Assembly (NCBI GenBank): GCA_949284175.1
Contig: CASDVE010000027.1
Location: 1-54,973, forward strand
Direction of reading: 5' to 3'
Origin: an uncultured Eubacteriales bacterium
GTDB lineage: Bacteria > Bacillota > Clostridia > Lachnospirales > Lachnospiraceae
Length of the DNA stretch: 54,973 nucleotides
Below, one piece after another: positions 18,201-26,870 of the stretch. Each line of letters begins with the position of its first letter. Position 1 is the stretch's first letter. The notes under the pieces were generated by a model that saw only the letters and a program-made list of their open reading frames with translations, was not told the origin of the DNA and made no database searches. A program made the position numbers and the translations under genes.

Positions 18201-18723
18201 TCGATTCGTGAAGTTCATCGAGACAGTCTACGGAAGCGATACATTGGAAGAAAACCTGAAATTTATTGCCGATGCACTGGGCGGAAAAGGTCAGCCAAGA
18301 GAAGTAATCCGCAATTATTTCTTGAGTGATTTCTATAAAGATCACTGCAAGATTTATCAAAAACGCCCGATTTATTGGCTGTTTGATAGTGGTAAAAAGA
18401 ACGGTTTTAAGGCACTTATCTATATGCATCGCTATCAGCCGGATACGATCGCCCGCATCCGCACCGACTATGTGCATGAACAGCAAAGCCGTTACCGCAC
18501 TGCTATTGCGGACATGGAGAACCGCATTGCGGCAGCGGCATCCACCAGTGAGCGTGTGAAGCTAAACAAGGCACTGACAAAGCTGAATGCCCAAGACACC
18601 GAGCTTCGCACCTACGAAGAAAAAATCCACCATCTGGCAGACCAGATGATTTCTATTGATCTGGACGATGGTGTGAAGGTCAACTATGCAAAGTTCCAGG
18701 ATGTTTTGGCAAAAATTAAGTAG
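15259..18723 (+). CDS. pglX: BREX-1 adenine-specific DNA methyltransferase PglX
   Basis: 1154 residues. The start MDKNAIKKFAVWARRELIERV is the canonical PglX N-terminus. S-adenosylmethionine motif I is DPCCGSGHILAYLFD (D307) and the catalytic motif IV is NPPY (480-483, in TNPPYMGASGMG), as in N6-adenine methyltransferases. It methylates a non-palindromic site to mark host DNA in BREX type 1. The middle section (about 16,740-17,780, residues 495-840) is clearly poorer in G+C than the flanks and should include the target recognition region. The C-terminal part resumes the higher G+C with a helical end. The start overlaps the HEPN-motif gene by 20 nt. Confidence 0.95.
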   Translation: MDKNAIKKFAVWARRELIERVSQKAMQYGIIQDNVIDAAADNINGNVLTDVQKNQRRALISQINNKGFEEVMEEIAYTWFNRFIALRFMEVNGYLPTRVRVFTNEENSFKPQIIDEALHLDLNGLDMEHVYELKNANQTEELYKYLLITQCNALSPILPGMFQRISDYTELLFPDNLLREGSVIEQMISLIPEEDWKDAVQIIGWLYQYYNAEKKDEVFVALKKNVKITKENIPAATQLFTPDWIVRYMVENSLGRLWVEGHPNDELKAGWKYYLEEAEQEPEVRAQLIEIRKEYASMTPEQIKCIDPCCGSGHILAYLFDVLVQIYESYGYTTREAVESIVKNNLYGLDIDDRAAQLAYFAVMMKARQYDRRFFSRQIQPNVYAIRESNGIDRYALKYFCNGDAKLKETMDSIITEMHDAKEYGSILNITPVDFVALYTRFDKVRDDINISREIVLNELLPLVQVAEVLAQKYDVVCTNPPYMGASGMGAKLSEYVKKNYPESKSDMSTVCMEKTISMCNRYGYMTMINIPVWMFLSSYEKLRENLLSNNTITSMVHPGRGIFGSDFGTVTFVFRKSSFQSYRGAYRRLFDQQGEVKSNEERELAFLDGKGAFTAQESNFSKIPGSPVAYWVSEKFIANFEKGKLLGILADSKQGLATADNNRFLREWYEVQVSKIKFDAMSIEDAAQSNRKWFPYNKGGEFRKWYGNNDYVVNWENDGFEIRNFKDDKGKLRSRPQNTDFYFKESASWSLVTSSVAAFRYKPQGNIFDVAGMSFFSSKNLFYLLALCNTKVVMEILKVIAPTINYQCGDIANIPVLLDETQKPVIDSTVQENIAISKLDWDSFETSWDFTKHPLIRPVSTVADAFAQWETECDDRFAQLKANEEELNRIFIDIYGLQDELTPEVEDKDVTIRKADLQRDIKSLISYAVGCMFGRYSLDVEGLAFAGGEWDNSKYITYPADKDNIIPICDDEYFDDDMVGRFVKFIETVYGSDTLEENLKFIADALGGKGQPREVIRNYFLSDFYKDHCKIYQKRPIYWLFDSGKKNGFKALIYMHRYQPDTIARIRTDYVHEQQSRYRTAIADMENRIAAAASTSERVKLNKALTKLNAQDTELRTYEEKIHHLADQMISIDLDDGVKVNYAKFQDVLAKIK

Positions 18724-18737
18724 GGAGGTAAAGTTTT

Positions 18738-19202
18738 GTGAGCGATGAATTTCACATGACTATTTCGATACCTACCGATGATGAGGGTTACATTCTCTTG
18801 CGATGTGAACATTGTGGAACATTTTTCAAGGCTACTCCTTCTGATATAGAAGAGGATGGAGTATTACATTTGTTCTGCCCTAGCTGTGGATTGACCAGTG
18901 AGAATTATGTTACAGAAGATGTCATAGAACTTGCTATGAAGATGGCAAAAAATAAGGTTAATGACATGCTTTATGATATGTTCAAAGACTTAGAGCGTCA
19001 TAATAGGCGAAATAGTATAATTAAATTTAAAGCAGGAAAGCGTCTTAAGCATGAAGCAGAGGAGCCGATTCGCTCAAGCATCGAAACATTAGAGGTCACG
19101 ACTTTTCAGTGCTGTAGACGTACTGCCAAGATTAAACCATTATTAAAAATGACGGGGGCGTATTGCCCTTTTTGCGGAGTGAAAAACTATGAGATTGAAT
19201 AG
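18738..19202 (+). CDS. double zinc-ribbon protein in BREX locus
   Basis: 154 residues from GTG 18738, preceded by GGAGG (18724-18728). Two zinc ribbons are visible: C23/C26 with C47/C50 (CEHCG ... CPSCG) and C125-C126 with C143/C146 (QCCRR ... YCPFCG). The middle is helical and basic (MAKNKVNDMLYDMFKDLERHNRR). No named family recognised. It overlaps the next gene by 14 nt, so the two are probably made together. Lower G+C than pglX indicates separate acquisition. A nucleic-acid or protein-binding adaptor role is plausible only by analogy. Confidence 0.7.
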   Translation: MSDEFHMTISIPTDDEGYILLRCEHCGTFFKATPSDIEEDGVLHLFCPSCGLTSENYVTEDVIELAMKMAKNKVNDMLYDMFKDLERHNRRNSIIKFKAGKRLKHEAEEPIRSSIETLEVTTFQCCRRTAKIKPLLKMTGAYCPFCGVKNYEIE

Positions 19203-19977
19203 AAATGAATTGAAAAAAATCCAGTACGATTTCAATAGCTTTTCCAATCGTTTATTACAAGCTGATTTTCAAGACTATACGGATGTGCTTGGAAAATTTT
19301 TGGATTTTATCAACAGCACTCCAATAATTCTTGATTATATTTCGGATTGTGGACAATGCGATTGGAATTTGGAGGAAGAAGTCAAGGAAGTACAATCTTC
19401 TTATGGTAGGATGATTTTCTCAACAGGAGATAACGAGGAAGAAGAAATCCGGAATGTCTATGCAGTTTTACAATATATAGTAGATAAATCTATAGTCGTG
19501 TATTATGGAATAGGTATGGGGTATTCTTCTTCGAATAAATTTCAAGATAAGATTAAAGGATTTAACGAGCGTTTTGTTATGGTGTTGATTCGCCATATTG
19601 AACGCTATCTTACGAAAGTAGGGATAGATATGGGATTGGATGATAAGATTACTTATAATGTTACAGTGCAGAGTGGACAGGCTATTATAGCAATGGATCA
19701 TTCCACTGTAACTGCAACAAATAGTGTAGGTGTAGATACTGATACACTTTCGAAGCTGATTGCTGATGTGCGAGCTGCATCAAGCGGCTTAACTTCAGAG
19801 GAACAAGAAAATGTAGCTGATAGCTTGGAGGTTATTGAAGCTGAAGCATCAGCAGAGAAACCGAAAAAGGGGATGTTGAGAACTGCTATTGCGACATTGA
19901 AAAGTATAAAAGGCATTAAGGAATTTGGTGAAGCAGTCGTTGAGTTATCTGAGTTTGTTAATTCCTTGATAGGATAA
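19189..19977 (+). CDS. uncharacterised 262-residue protein, partner of zinc-ribbon gene
   Basis: Starts at ATG 19189 inside the end of the zinc-ribbon gene. The N-terminal two thirds are helical (FNSFSNRLLQADFQDYTDVLGKF; FNERFVMVLIRHIERYLTKVGIDMG). A short segment QSGQAIIAMDHSTVTATNSVGVD looks like the beta-rich repeat linker seen in some phage-defence proteins (AbiTii-like), followed by a helical tail with a hydrophobic end (GIKEFGEAVVELSEFVNSLIG) that might touch a membrane or a partner. I do not recognise the family with confidence. Its coupling to the zinc-ribbon gene suggests a two-part accessory module. Confidence 0.6.
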   Translation: MRLNRNELKKIQYDFNSFSNRLLQADFQDYTDVLGKFLDFINSTPIILDYISDCGQCDWNLEEEVKEVQSSYGRMIFSTGDNEEEEIRNVYAVLQYIVDKSIVVYYGIGMGYSSSNKFQDKIKGFNERFVMVLIRHIERYLTKVGIDMGLDDKITYNVTVQSGQAIIAMDHSTVTATNSVGVDTDTLSKLIADVRAASSGLTSEEQENVADSLEVIEAEASAEKPKKGMLRTAIATLKSIKGIKEFGEAVVELSEFVNSLIG

Positions 19978-20058
19978 GTAACATTTTGGCTAAAATAAAG
20001 TAAGAGCAGCAAAAGCTGCCATAGAAAGAGAGGTGTATCCTATGACCATAGAAGAAAT

Positions 20059-20108
20059 CCTTGCCGGGGAATCTAAAAATGTTCCTTGCCGGGGAATCTA
20101 AAAATGTG
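20059..20108 (+). repeat. 25-bp tandem duplication at the start of the AlbA-like gene
   Basis: Two adjacent 25-bp units, 20059-20083 and 20084-20108, differ only at the last base. The Shine-Dalgarno (AGAGAGGTG) and ATG 20042 lie before them: MTIEEILAGESKNV would continue into the gene if only one unit were present. The extra 25 bp shift the frame, and translation from 20042 stops at TAA 20099-20101. An ATG created within the first unit (20079) is in frame with the rest. Confidence 0.9.
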
Positions 20109-21512
20109 GAATTTAAGGAAAACCTGCCAGAGAAAAGTATCAAATATATGAAGTCTGTGGTTGCCTTTGCAAACGGAACTGGAGGAAAAATCATTTTCGG
20201 AATTGCTGATAAAACCAAAGAAGTGATTGGCTTTGACAAGGAAGATGTGTTCAAAAAAATGGATGCCGTTGCCAATGCAGTGTCAGATAGCTGCGAACCG
20301 GCGATTATTCCGGATATTACTTTACAGACGGTTGACGGCAAGACGATTATTGTAGTAGAGGTTTCTGGGGGCAGACAGCGACCATATTATATCAAAGATC
20401 TCGGTAAAGATGGCGGCGTATATGTCCGTGTCGCCGGAACTACCCGCCTTGCCGATGAGTACATGATAAAAGAGTTGATGTTTGAGGGTAGCAACCGCTA
20501 CTTCGATCAGGCCCTGTGTACCGGACTGAATGTCACAGATGAAGATATTGATGCTCTTTGCAAAGCCATGAAGGAGCAGGCGATCAAGAACGCTCATAAT
20601 GAGGAGCAGAAAGCATCTGTCAAAGATGTTGGCAGACAGCAGCTCCGTTCCTGGGGTGTTCTGATTGAGCGTGATGGAAAAGATTATCCGTCCAATGCCT
20701 ATGCTATTTTAACAGGATGCGGAGGGCTTCATGTTGCAACGCAATGTGGCGTGTTCAAGGGAACGACCAAAGAAGTTTTTGTTGACCGCCGGGAGTATAC
20801 CGGTCCGATCTGGGCACAAATAGAGGAAGCATTTCAGTTTGTTCTGCGAAATATTCATCTGGGTGCTACCATTGTGGGGATTTATCGCCAGGATATTTAT
20901 GAAATTCCGCCGGATGCCATTCGTGAGCTGATCATCAATGCGGCGGTGCATCGTAGTTATCTGGATCATGGTAATATACAGGTTGCAGTGTATGACAACA
21001 GATTAGAAATCACTTCCCCTGGGAAATTGCCAATGGGACAAACTTTGGAGCGTATGAAGGAGGGATATTCCCAGATTCGTAACGAAGCTCTTGCTTATGC
21101 GTTTTCTTATATGAATTTGATCGAGCATTGGGGGAGCGGTGTTCCGAGAATCATAGGTAAGGTAAAAGCCGCTGGTCTGAGGGAACCGGAGTTCATTGGT
21201 GGAGAAGTTGATTTACGTATCAATATCTATCGAGGTCAGATTGACGGCAATGTTGACCTCAATAATGCCGTTAAAATGCCGTTAAATCGCCGGGAAACCG
21301 CCGATAAAATGCCGGCAAATGAACAGGAACAGCAAATTTATAAGTATGTGTTGGAAAATACCAGTATTACAACAGCACAGGCGATGAAGCTTCTTGGTAT
21401 AAAACAGCGTAGAACCAGAGAAATTTTAAGAAAAATGGTTGAAAGTGGCTGGTTGAGAAAAGAAGGCGCTTCACGAAGCACAATTTATGTAAACAATACG
21501 GAAAGGAGGTAA
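20079..21512 (+). CDS. AlbA/Schlafen-like ATP-binding protein in BREX locus
   Basis: 477 residues from ATG 20079. Domain order: a Schlafen AlbA-like domain at the N-terminus (AGESKNVEFKENLPEK, VVAFANGTGGKIIFGIAD), a RecG-like HATPase region in the middle (PPDAIRELIINAAVHRSYLDHGNIQVAVYDNRLEITSPG, EHWGSGVPRI) and a winged-helix end (TTAQAMKLLGIKQRRTREILRKMVESGWLRKEG). Such AlbA_2/AAA_4 proteins are frequent passengers in BREX and other defence loci. The original start ATG 20042 with its ribosome binding site is put out of frame by the 25-bp duplication, so expression would use the less well supported ATG 20079 (CGGGG about 9 nt upstream) or need loss of one repeat unit. It could be functional at reduced level or switched off. 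Confidence 0.8.
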   Translation: MFLAGESKNVEFKENLPEKSIKYMKSVVAFANGTGGKIIFGIADKTKEVIGFDKEDVFKKMDAVANAVSDSCEPAIIPDITLQTVDGKTIIVVEVSGGRQRPYYIKDLGKDGGVYVRVAGTTRLADEYMIKELMFEGSNRYFDQALCTGLNVTDEDIDALCKAMKEQAIKNAHNEEQKASVKDVGRQQLRSWGVLIERDGKDYPSNAYAILTGCGGLHVATQCGVFKGTTKEVFVDRREYTGPIWAQIEEAFQFVLRNIHLGATIVGIYRQDIYEIPPDAIRELIINAAVHRSYLDHGNIQVAVYDNRLEITSPGKLPMGQTLERMKEGYSQIRNEALAYAFSYMNLIEHWGSGVPRIIGKVKAAGLREPEFIGGEVDLRINIYRGQIDGNVDLNNAVKMPLNRRETADKMPANEQEQQIYKYVLENTSITTAQAMKLLGIKQRRTREILRKMVESGWLRKEGASRSTIYVNNTERR

Positions 21513-21518
21513 CGTAGC

Positions 21519-24116
21519 GTGGATATAGAAAAAATAATACAAGAACTAAACGGCAGATTTGCGTTGCCTTTACCGGAATATTATCACCGCCGCATTATCT
21601 TCTGGCACGATGAAGAGCGGGAGTTTGAGGACAAGCTGGATGAAATTCAACTGGACAATGCAAAGATTGTTGTGTTAACAGGAAGCAATACTTTCGTGGT
21701 GAAAAAGTTGCTTTCCCATGATGATCTGACTTCAAATTATTTGGTTTATAATCCGTTGTTTTTTGATAGACCGGACGATGACTGGTTACTTGATATAAAG
21801 TTGTACAGCGAAGAGTTTCGTGCCGATCTCATTTCCATTTGGATGGATGAAATGGGTATTCCATCAAGTATTCCTATGCGCAAACAGGTGAAGTATTATC
21901 GTAAATATTTTAATGCAAAAGACCGCCGTGCAAAGATTATGGCACAAAGCAAAGTGCCTTCGAATCCTTCGCAGCTCCATCTGGCGGTTATGGCAGCGAT
22001 CTGCGGTTTGAAGGATGCCCAGCCAAATCAGATTATGCAGAGTATTTTTGGTGCTGGTTTAGATAAAGACAGTAATTCGCTGTATCAAAAGTTCGTAAAC
22101 TATAGCGCAAACGATGCGTTCTGGGAAATAGTTCGTCGGGTAACTGGTTATTGTGAGGAGGACGGAGATATTGGTCAGCTTGCAATCCACTTGCTGCTGA
22201 CTGCCTCCACTCGTACTTTGTTTCAGGAACATTTGGCAGGGCTGGATAAATTCCTCTCCCTTCCTCATCAAGCATACTGCTATGATTTTGTATCCGATTG
22301 GATGCGGAGTGAAGATGAATGCCAGCTTTATGAAATTGCCCGTTATGTGGAAGAAGAAGCCCATCTTCTCCAGCGTTTCGGACAGTTGCCGTTAGAGGAC
22401 TTGATGGATACGGAATGTTTCCCTTGTATCAATGAAATTATTCTGACAAAGCTGATGACGGAAATCAGCAATCAGATCATTGATGTGGATTTGATTACAA
22501 AGGTAGTGGAGAAACGTCGCACTTGTGCATGGTATGAAGGATTTTCCGATTTCTACGATGGCATTTTGCAGGTAGCGAAGATGCAGGAGTTTTTCAAAGA
22601 ACATTCTACTGGTTTCCATTTGGCACAGGCACGTGAGATCTGGAAAAATTACACGGAAGATTATTACAAGATGGATCAGTATTATCGGCAGTTCCATCTT
22701 TGCTTCCAGAGAAGCCTGGAAACGTCCAATATTCTGCTAGATGACCTATTTAAACACGTTGTTGACCAGGTGGAGGGGCTTTATTCTCACTGGTTCCTTG
22801 GCGAGCTGGGGAACAACTGGTCAGATATCTGTGCCGATGAACTGGAACAATACGGAAAAATTCTGGAGATTCCTCAGCAGGAAGATTTCTATCGCAGCCG
22901 TGTGAAAAATGCGGATTCCAGAGTCTTTGTAATTATTTCCGATGCTATGCGGTATGAAGTGGCGGCGACACTTGCTGACGAACTGCAAAGGGAAAATCAG
23001 GGGCAAGTAAAACTTCATAATATGCAGAGCATTTTCCCATCCATTACAAAGTTTGGGATGGCTGCCCTTTTGCCACACGCTAAACTGTCTGTCGAAGTAA
23101 AAAATGAATTGCTCGCTGTGTTCGCGGATGGACAGTCTACTGTTAGTACAAACCGTGATAAAGTACTAAAAAGCGCCAATCCTGCGAGTGTAGCATTACA
23201 GTATAAGAATATCATCGGTATGAAACAGCCAGAAAGAAGTGCGTTAGTAAAGGGCATGAGAGTGGTCTATATTTATCATGATACGATTGATGCAGCAAGC
23301 CATACTTCGGATACTGCTGTTTTCGCGGCCTGTGAAAAGGCAATCTCAGAGCTGAAAAACATGGTTCGTATTATTGTGAATCAGTTTAGTGGAGCCAACA
23401 TTTTGATTACTGCCGATCATGGATTTCTATACACATACAGTCCTTTAACAGAGGACAGCAAAGCTGATAAGACCAGCTTTAACAGTATGGATGTGGAATA
23501 TGGTAGACGATATGCCATCATGCAAAAAGGTGCATCGCCAGATTATCTGATGCCAGTGAAATTCTTGGGTGGGGAAACGAAATTCGATGGATTCACTCCA
23601 AGAGGAAATATTCGGCTCAAGATGAACGGCGGTGGTTTGAACTTCGTTCATGGCGGCATCAGTTTGCAGGAAATGGTAGTTCCAGTTATTGACTATCATC
23701 ATTTGAGAAACGATTCGATGGAGTATAAGCGTAACAAGCAGAAATACGATACCGAACCGGTTACTGTGAATCTGCTGTCCGCAAGCAGAAAAATCAGCAA
23801 TATGATTTTTAACCTGAACTTCTACCAAAAGGATGCCGTGGGAGCTAATCGGAAAGCTACAAATTATCAGGTCTACTTTGTAGATTCCAGTGGTAAGCAG
23901 ATCAGCGATGTTCAGAAGATTATTGCGGATAAAACAAGTGAGAATGCTACAGAGCGTACATTCCGGTGTACTTTTAATTTGAAACCGTTAAAGTACAGCA
24001 ATACCGAAATCTATTATCTCGTCATTGCAGATGAGCAGGGGCTTCAGCTTCTACAGCGTGAAGAATTTCAGATTGATATTGCTTTTGCAGTGGATGAGTT
24101 CGGCTTTTTCAGTTAA
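21519..24116 (+). CDS. pglZ: BREX type 1 alkaline phosphatase-like protein PglZ
   Basis: 865 residues from GTG 21519, with AAGGAGG at 21503-21509. The PglZ phosphatase-like domain shows its two signatures: VFVIISDAMRYEVA (D475) and ITADHGFLYTYS (D633, H634), with GGISLQEMVVPVIDY following. The N-terminal 400 residues are helical. PglZ is the hallmark protein of BREX and is needed for exclusion and for host methylation. The length and the order after pglX support BREX type 1. The codon use is of the higher-G+C core type. Confidence 0.94.
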   Translation: MDIEKIIQELNGRFALPLPEYYHRRIIFWHDEEREFEDKLDEIQLDNAKIVVLTGSNTFVVKKLLSHDDLTSNYLVYNPLFFDRPDDDWLLDIKLYSEEFRADLISIWMDEMGIPSSIPMRKQVKYYRKYFNAKDRRAKIMAQSKVPSNPSQLHLAVMAAICGLKDAQPNQIMQSIFGAGLDKDSNSLYQKFVNYSANDAFWEIVRRVTGYCEEDGDIGQLAIHLLLTASTRTLFQEHLAGLDKFLSLPHQAYCYDFVSDWMRSEDECQLYEIARYVEEEAHLLQRFGQLPLEDLMDTECFPCINEIILTKLMTEISNQIIDVDLITKVVEKRRTCAWYEGFSDFYDGILQVAKMQEFFKEHSTGFHLAQAREIWKNYTEDYYKMDQYYRQFHLCFQRSLETSNILLDDLFKHVVDQVEGLYSHWFLGELGNNWSDICADELEQYGKILEIPQQEDFYRSRVKNADSRVFVIISDAMRYEVAATLADELQRENQGQVKLHNMQSIFPSITKFGMAALLPHAKLSVEVKNELLAVFADGQSTVSTNRDKVLKSANPASVALQYKNIIGMKQPERSALVKGMRVVYIYHDTIDAASHTSDTAVFAACEKAISELKNMVRIIVNQFSGANILITADHGFLYTYSPLTEDSKADKTSFNSMDVEYGRRYAIMQKGASPDYLMPVKFLGGETKFDGFTPRGNIRLKMNGGGLNFVHGGISLQEMVVPVIDYHHLRNDSMEYKRNKQKYDTEPVTVNLLSASRKISNMIFNLNFYQKDAVGANRKATNYQVYFVDSSGKQISDVQKIIADKTSENATERTFRCTFNLKPLKYSNTEIYYLVIADEQGLQLLQREEFQIDIAFAVDEFGFFS

Positions 24117-24137
24117 ATATCGCAGGGGGAATAGAGA

Positions 24138-26201
24138 ATGGAACATTTGAATGAGTGTGAAAGCACTCGTGAAGCAATAAAAGAAAAACTCCGCCAATAT
24201 TTTGACGGAAAGGTTGTCCGCAAGGACTTGACGAAAAAAATTAAAGAAGGTGCAAATGTCCCAGTTTATGTTTTGGAGTTCTTGCTGGGACAGTATTGCA
24301 GTTCGGATGATGAAGAAGTGATTGAGGACGGAGTTCAGAAAGTCAAACGGATTCTGGCGGATAATTTTGTTCGTCCAGATGAAGCACAGAAAATTCTTTC
24401 CAAACTGCGTCAGAAAGGTAGTCATACGGTCATTGATATGATTACTGTCCATTTGGATATTAGGAGGAACTGCTTTTTTGCTTCTTTTTCAAATCTGGGA
24501 CTCTCCAATGTACCGATTGAAGATGAATATCCAGAAAAATATGATCGTCTACTGTGCGGTGGTATCTGGTGTATTGTGCAACTGGATTATGAATATGTGG
24601 AAGAAGAAAAGAAGAACGGTTATCCTATTCAGATTCGCAAACTAACTCCAATTCAAATGCCTCATATTGATATAGCGGAACTAAAACAGGGACGAAAAGC
24701 ATTTTCAAAAGACGAGTGGATTGACATTATGCTCCGTTCTATTGGTATGGAGCCAGATGCGCTTTCCTATCGTGAAAAATGGCTGATTTTAACCCGCATA
24801 ATTCCGTTGGTAGAAAATAACTTTAATTTTTGCGAACTCGGTCCTCGTAGTACCGGTAAATCACATTTGTACAAAGAGATTTCTCCTAACAGCATTCTGG
24901 TTTCTGGCGGTCAGACAACAGTTGCAAATCTTTTCTATAATATGGGAAGGAAAACTGTCGGATTGGTTGGTTTATGGGACTGCGTTGCCTTTGATGAAGT
25001 GGCGGGTATTCGATTTAAGGATAAAGATGGTATCCAGATCATGAAAGATTATATGGCTTCCGGTTCTTTTGCCCGTGGCAAGGAAGAAAAAGCCGCATCT
25101 GCATCTATGGTATTTGTCGGTAATATTAATCAGAGCGTCGATGTCCTTCTGAAAACATCTAGTTTGTTTGACCCCTTTCCATCTGAGATGGGAACGGATA
25201 CCGCTTTTTTGGATCGTATGCACTGCTATCTGCCTGGATGGGAAATTCCGAAATTCAGACCGGAGCATTTCACCAACGATTATGGGTTTATCAGTGATTA
25301 TCTGGCTGAGTTCATTCGTGAGCTTCGCAAAGAGCAATATGGAGATGCGATTGATCACTACTTCAGACTTGGCAAGAATCTGAATCAAAGGGATACCATT
25401 GCAGTTAGAAAAATGGTGGATGGATATCTGAAATTGATTTATCCCAATGGAGAATTTACAAAAGAAGAATTGGAAGAAGTTCTCAAACTTTCTTTGGAGA
25501 TGCGCCGCCGGGTAAAAGAACAGCTGAAAAAGCTGGGTGGTATGGAGTTTTACGATGTGAATTTCTCTTATATCGACATGGAGGATATGTCTGAGCACTA
25601 CGTATCTGTTCCGGAACAGGGCGGCGGCAAACTGATTCCAGAAGGAATGTGCAATCCTGGGCAGGTATATACAGTTTCTCAAGGGAAAAGCGGTATGATT
25701 GGAGTGTTTCGTTTGGAATCTCAGATGCTCCCAGGAAATGGTAAATTTGAACGAACGGGTATTGGAACAGATCGTGATGCAAAAGAATCCACCAATACTG
25801 CATTTAACTTCCTAAAGGCAAATGCTAACCGTATCAGTGGCAGTATCAGTACAACTATGAAGGACTATATTATCAATTATCAGGATTTACAGGGTATTGG
25901 TATGACCGGGAAATTGGCGTTACCTACTTTGATTGCATTATGCTCCATCGCATTGGGAAAACCTGTGCAAAGCTCTCTTGTTGTGCTAGGGGAGATCAGC
26001 ATCAGTGGAACTATGATAAAGGTGGAGGAGCTTGCAAGTACATTGCAAGTTTGTCTAGATAGCGGCGCAAAGAGAGTGCTGATACCAAGCACTTCTTTCG
26101 TGGATTTTGCGACGGTGCCCCCTGATTTGATGAGTGCGTTTCAGCTGATTCCATATCAGAGCGCAGAGGATGCAGTTTTTAAGGCATTGGGGGTAGAGTG
26201 A
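24138..26201 (+). CDS. brxL: BREX Lon-like AAA+ protein BrxL
   Basis: 687 residues. The AAA+ part has Walker A GPRSTGKSHL (K241) and Walker B VAFDEVAG (D286, E287); the C-terminal third is the Lon-related domain (LSGSISTTMKDY, TGKLALPTLIALCSIALGKP, GEISISGTMIKVEEL, SGAKRVLIPSTS). In related BrxL proteins this forms a ring that binds and moves along DNA rather than a classical protease. The canonical Lon Ser-Lys dyad is not obvious here. It is the last core gene of the BREX operon. Confidence 0.94.
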   Translation: MEHLNECESTREAIKEKLRQYFDGKVVRKDLTKKIKEGANVPVYVLEFLLGQYCSSDDEEVIEDGVQKVKRILADNFVRPDEAQKILSKLRQKGSHTVIDMITVHLDIRRNCFFASFSNLGLSNVPIEDEYPEKYDRLLCGGIWCIVQLDYEYVEEEKKNGYPIQIRKLTPIQMPHIDIAELKQGRKAFSKDEWIDIMLRSIGMEPDALSYREKWLILTRIIPLVENNFNFCELGPRSTGKSHLYKEISPNSILVSGGQTTVANLFYNMGRKTVGLVGLWDCVAFDEVAGIRFKDKDGIQIMKDYMASGSFARGKEEKAASASMVFVGNINQSVDVLLKTSSLFDPFPSEMGTDTAFLDRMHCYLPGWEIPKFRPEHFTNDYGFISDYLAEFIRELRKEQYGDAIDHYFRLGKNLNQRDTIAVRKMVDGYLKLIYPNGEFTKEELEEVLKLSLEMRRRVKEQLKKLGGMEFYDVNFSYIDMEDMSEHYVSVPEQGGGKLIPEGMCNPGQVYTVSQGKSGMIGVFRLESQMLPGNGKFERTGIGTDRDAKESTNTAFNFLKANANRISGSISTTMKDYIINYQDLQGIGMTGKLALPTLIALCSIALGKPVQSSLVVLGEISISGTMIKVEELASTLQVCLDSGAKRVLIPSTSFVDFATVPPDLMSAFQLIPYQSAEDAVFKALGVE

Positions 26202-26204
26202 TAC

Positions 26205-26339
26205 GTGGAGTGCTTGGAAAAATCCGATGAAAGAATCAAGTTTATGAATACTCTTAGAAAAAACGATGTAGATAAATACGCTTATCTTGTCTCTTATGAA
26301 GAGATTGAGAAAAATACTTTTCAACGGTATAGGATATAA
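26205..26339 (+). CDS. possible 44-residue protein after brxL
   Basis: A GTG at 26205, three bases after the brxL stop and following GGGGGTAGAG, opens a frame ending at TAA 26337: a basic, helical peptide closing YAYLVSYEEIEKNTFQRYRI. It may be a small gene coupled to brxL or the tail of a deleted gene. No family recognised. Confidence 0.3.
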   Translation: MECLEKSDERIKFMNTLRKNDVDKYAYLVSYEEIEKNTFQRYRI

Positions 26340-26870
26340 AAATAGAATTTTAATGATAAAGAGCAAAAATACTCACAACCATGAAATATGGTATGATTCA
26401 TCCCTTCTATTTTTTATGTGATAGAAAATTAGTTGCAAACTGTTTGTACGTGGCAAAGTATGCATTGCTGAAAGTAACTTAAAGTTAGGAAGAATGGGTA
26501 AATCGGACTCTGTTCTATCTAAAAATCGTTCATACTATATAAAATAAAATTCATGAACATTGTATCAATGACAGTGGAAGGAAAAATGCTTGTAGAAAAA
26601 TAGAGATAATATTGCTAGAAATTTAAACAAATTTATTCTATATTTAAATTTTTAGTTTAACGTTGTAGTAAAAAGTGCGTCCATATAGAACTATGATGAA
26701 AAATAATTTTATAAAAATGAGTGGAAATCATAGTACATAAAATAAAGTCTACAAATGAAATAGGGTATACCACGAAGGCTTTCTATGATAAAATAAAATC
26801 ATAGGGGCCTTTAAGTTTATCATTTATGCTGGTTGGTGACAAACTTATGATACATGCGAGGAAAAATAAA
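26340..26870. other. AT-rich gap without a gene
   Basis: No reading frame of substance. It holds one half of a 33-bp repeat (26461-26493), a TGGCAAAGTATG stretch resembling the core of the dispersed two-hairpin element, and a perfect 7-bp inverted repeat CTATGAT (26783-26789) / ATCATAG (26798-26804) about 70 nt before the FUSC start that may be an operator. It marks the right edge of the BREX operon. Confidence 0.5.
26461..26493. repeat. 33-bp repeat, left copy
   Basis: Begins TGCATTGCTGAAAGTAACTT. It matches 28751-28783 in direct orientation at 29 of 33 positions, so the FUSC gene is flanked by direct copies. Confidence 0.6.

Noticed and set aside
24972..25682. 236-codon open frame on the minus strand inside brxL
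   Set aside because: Shadow of the AAA+ region of brxL, no ribosome binding site.
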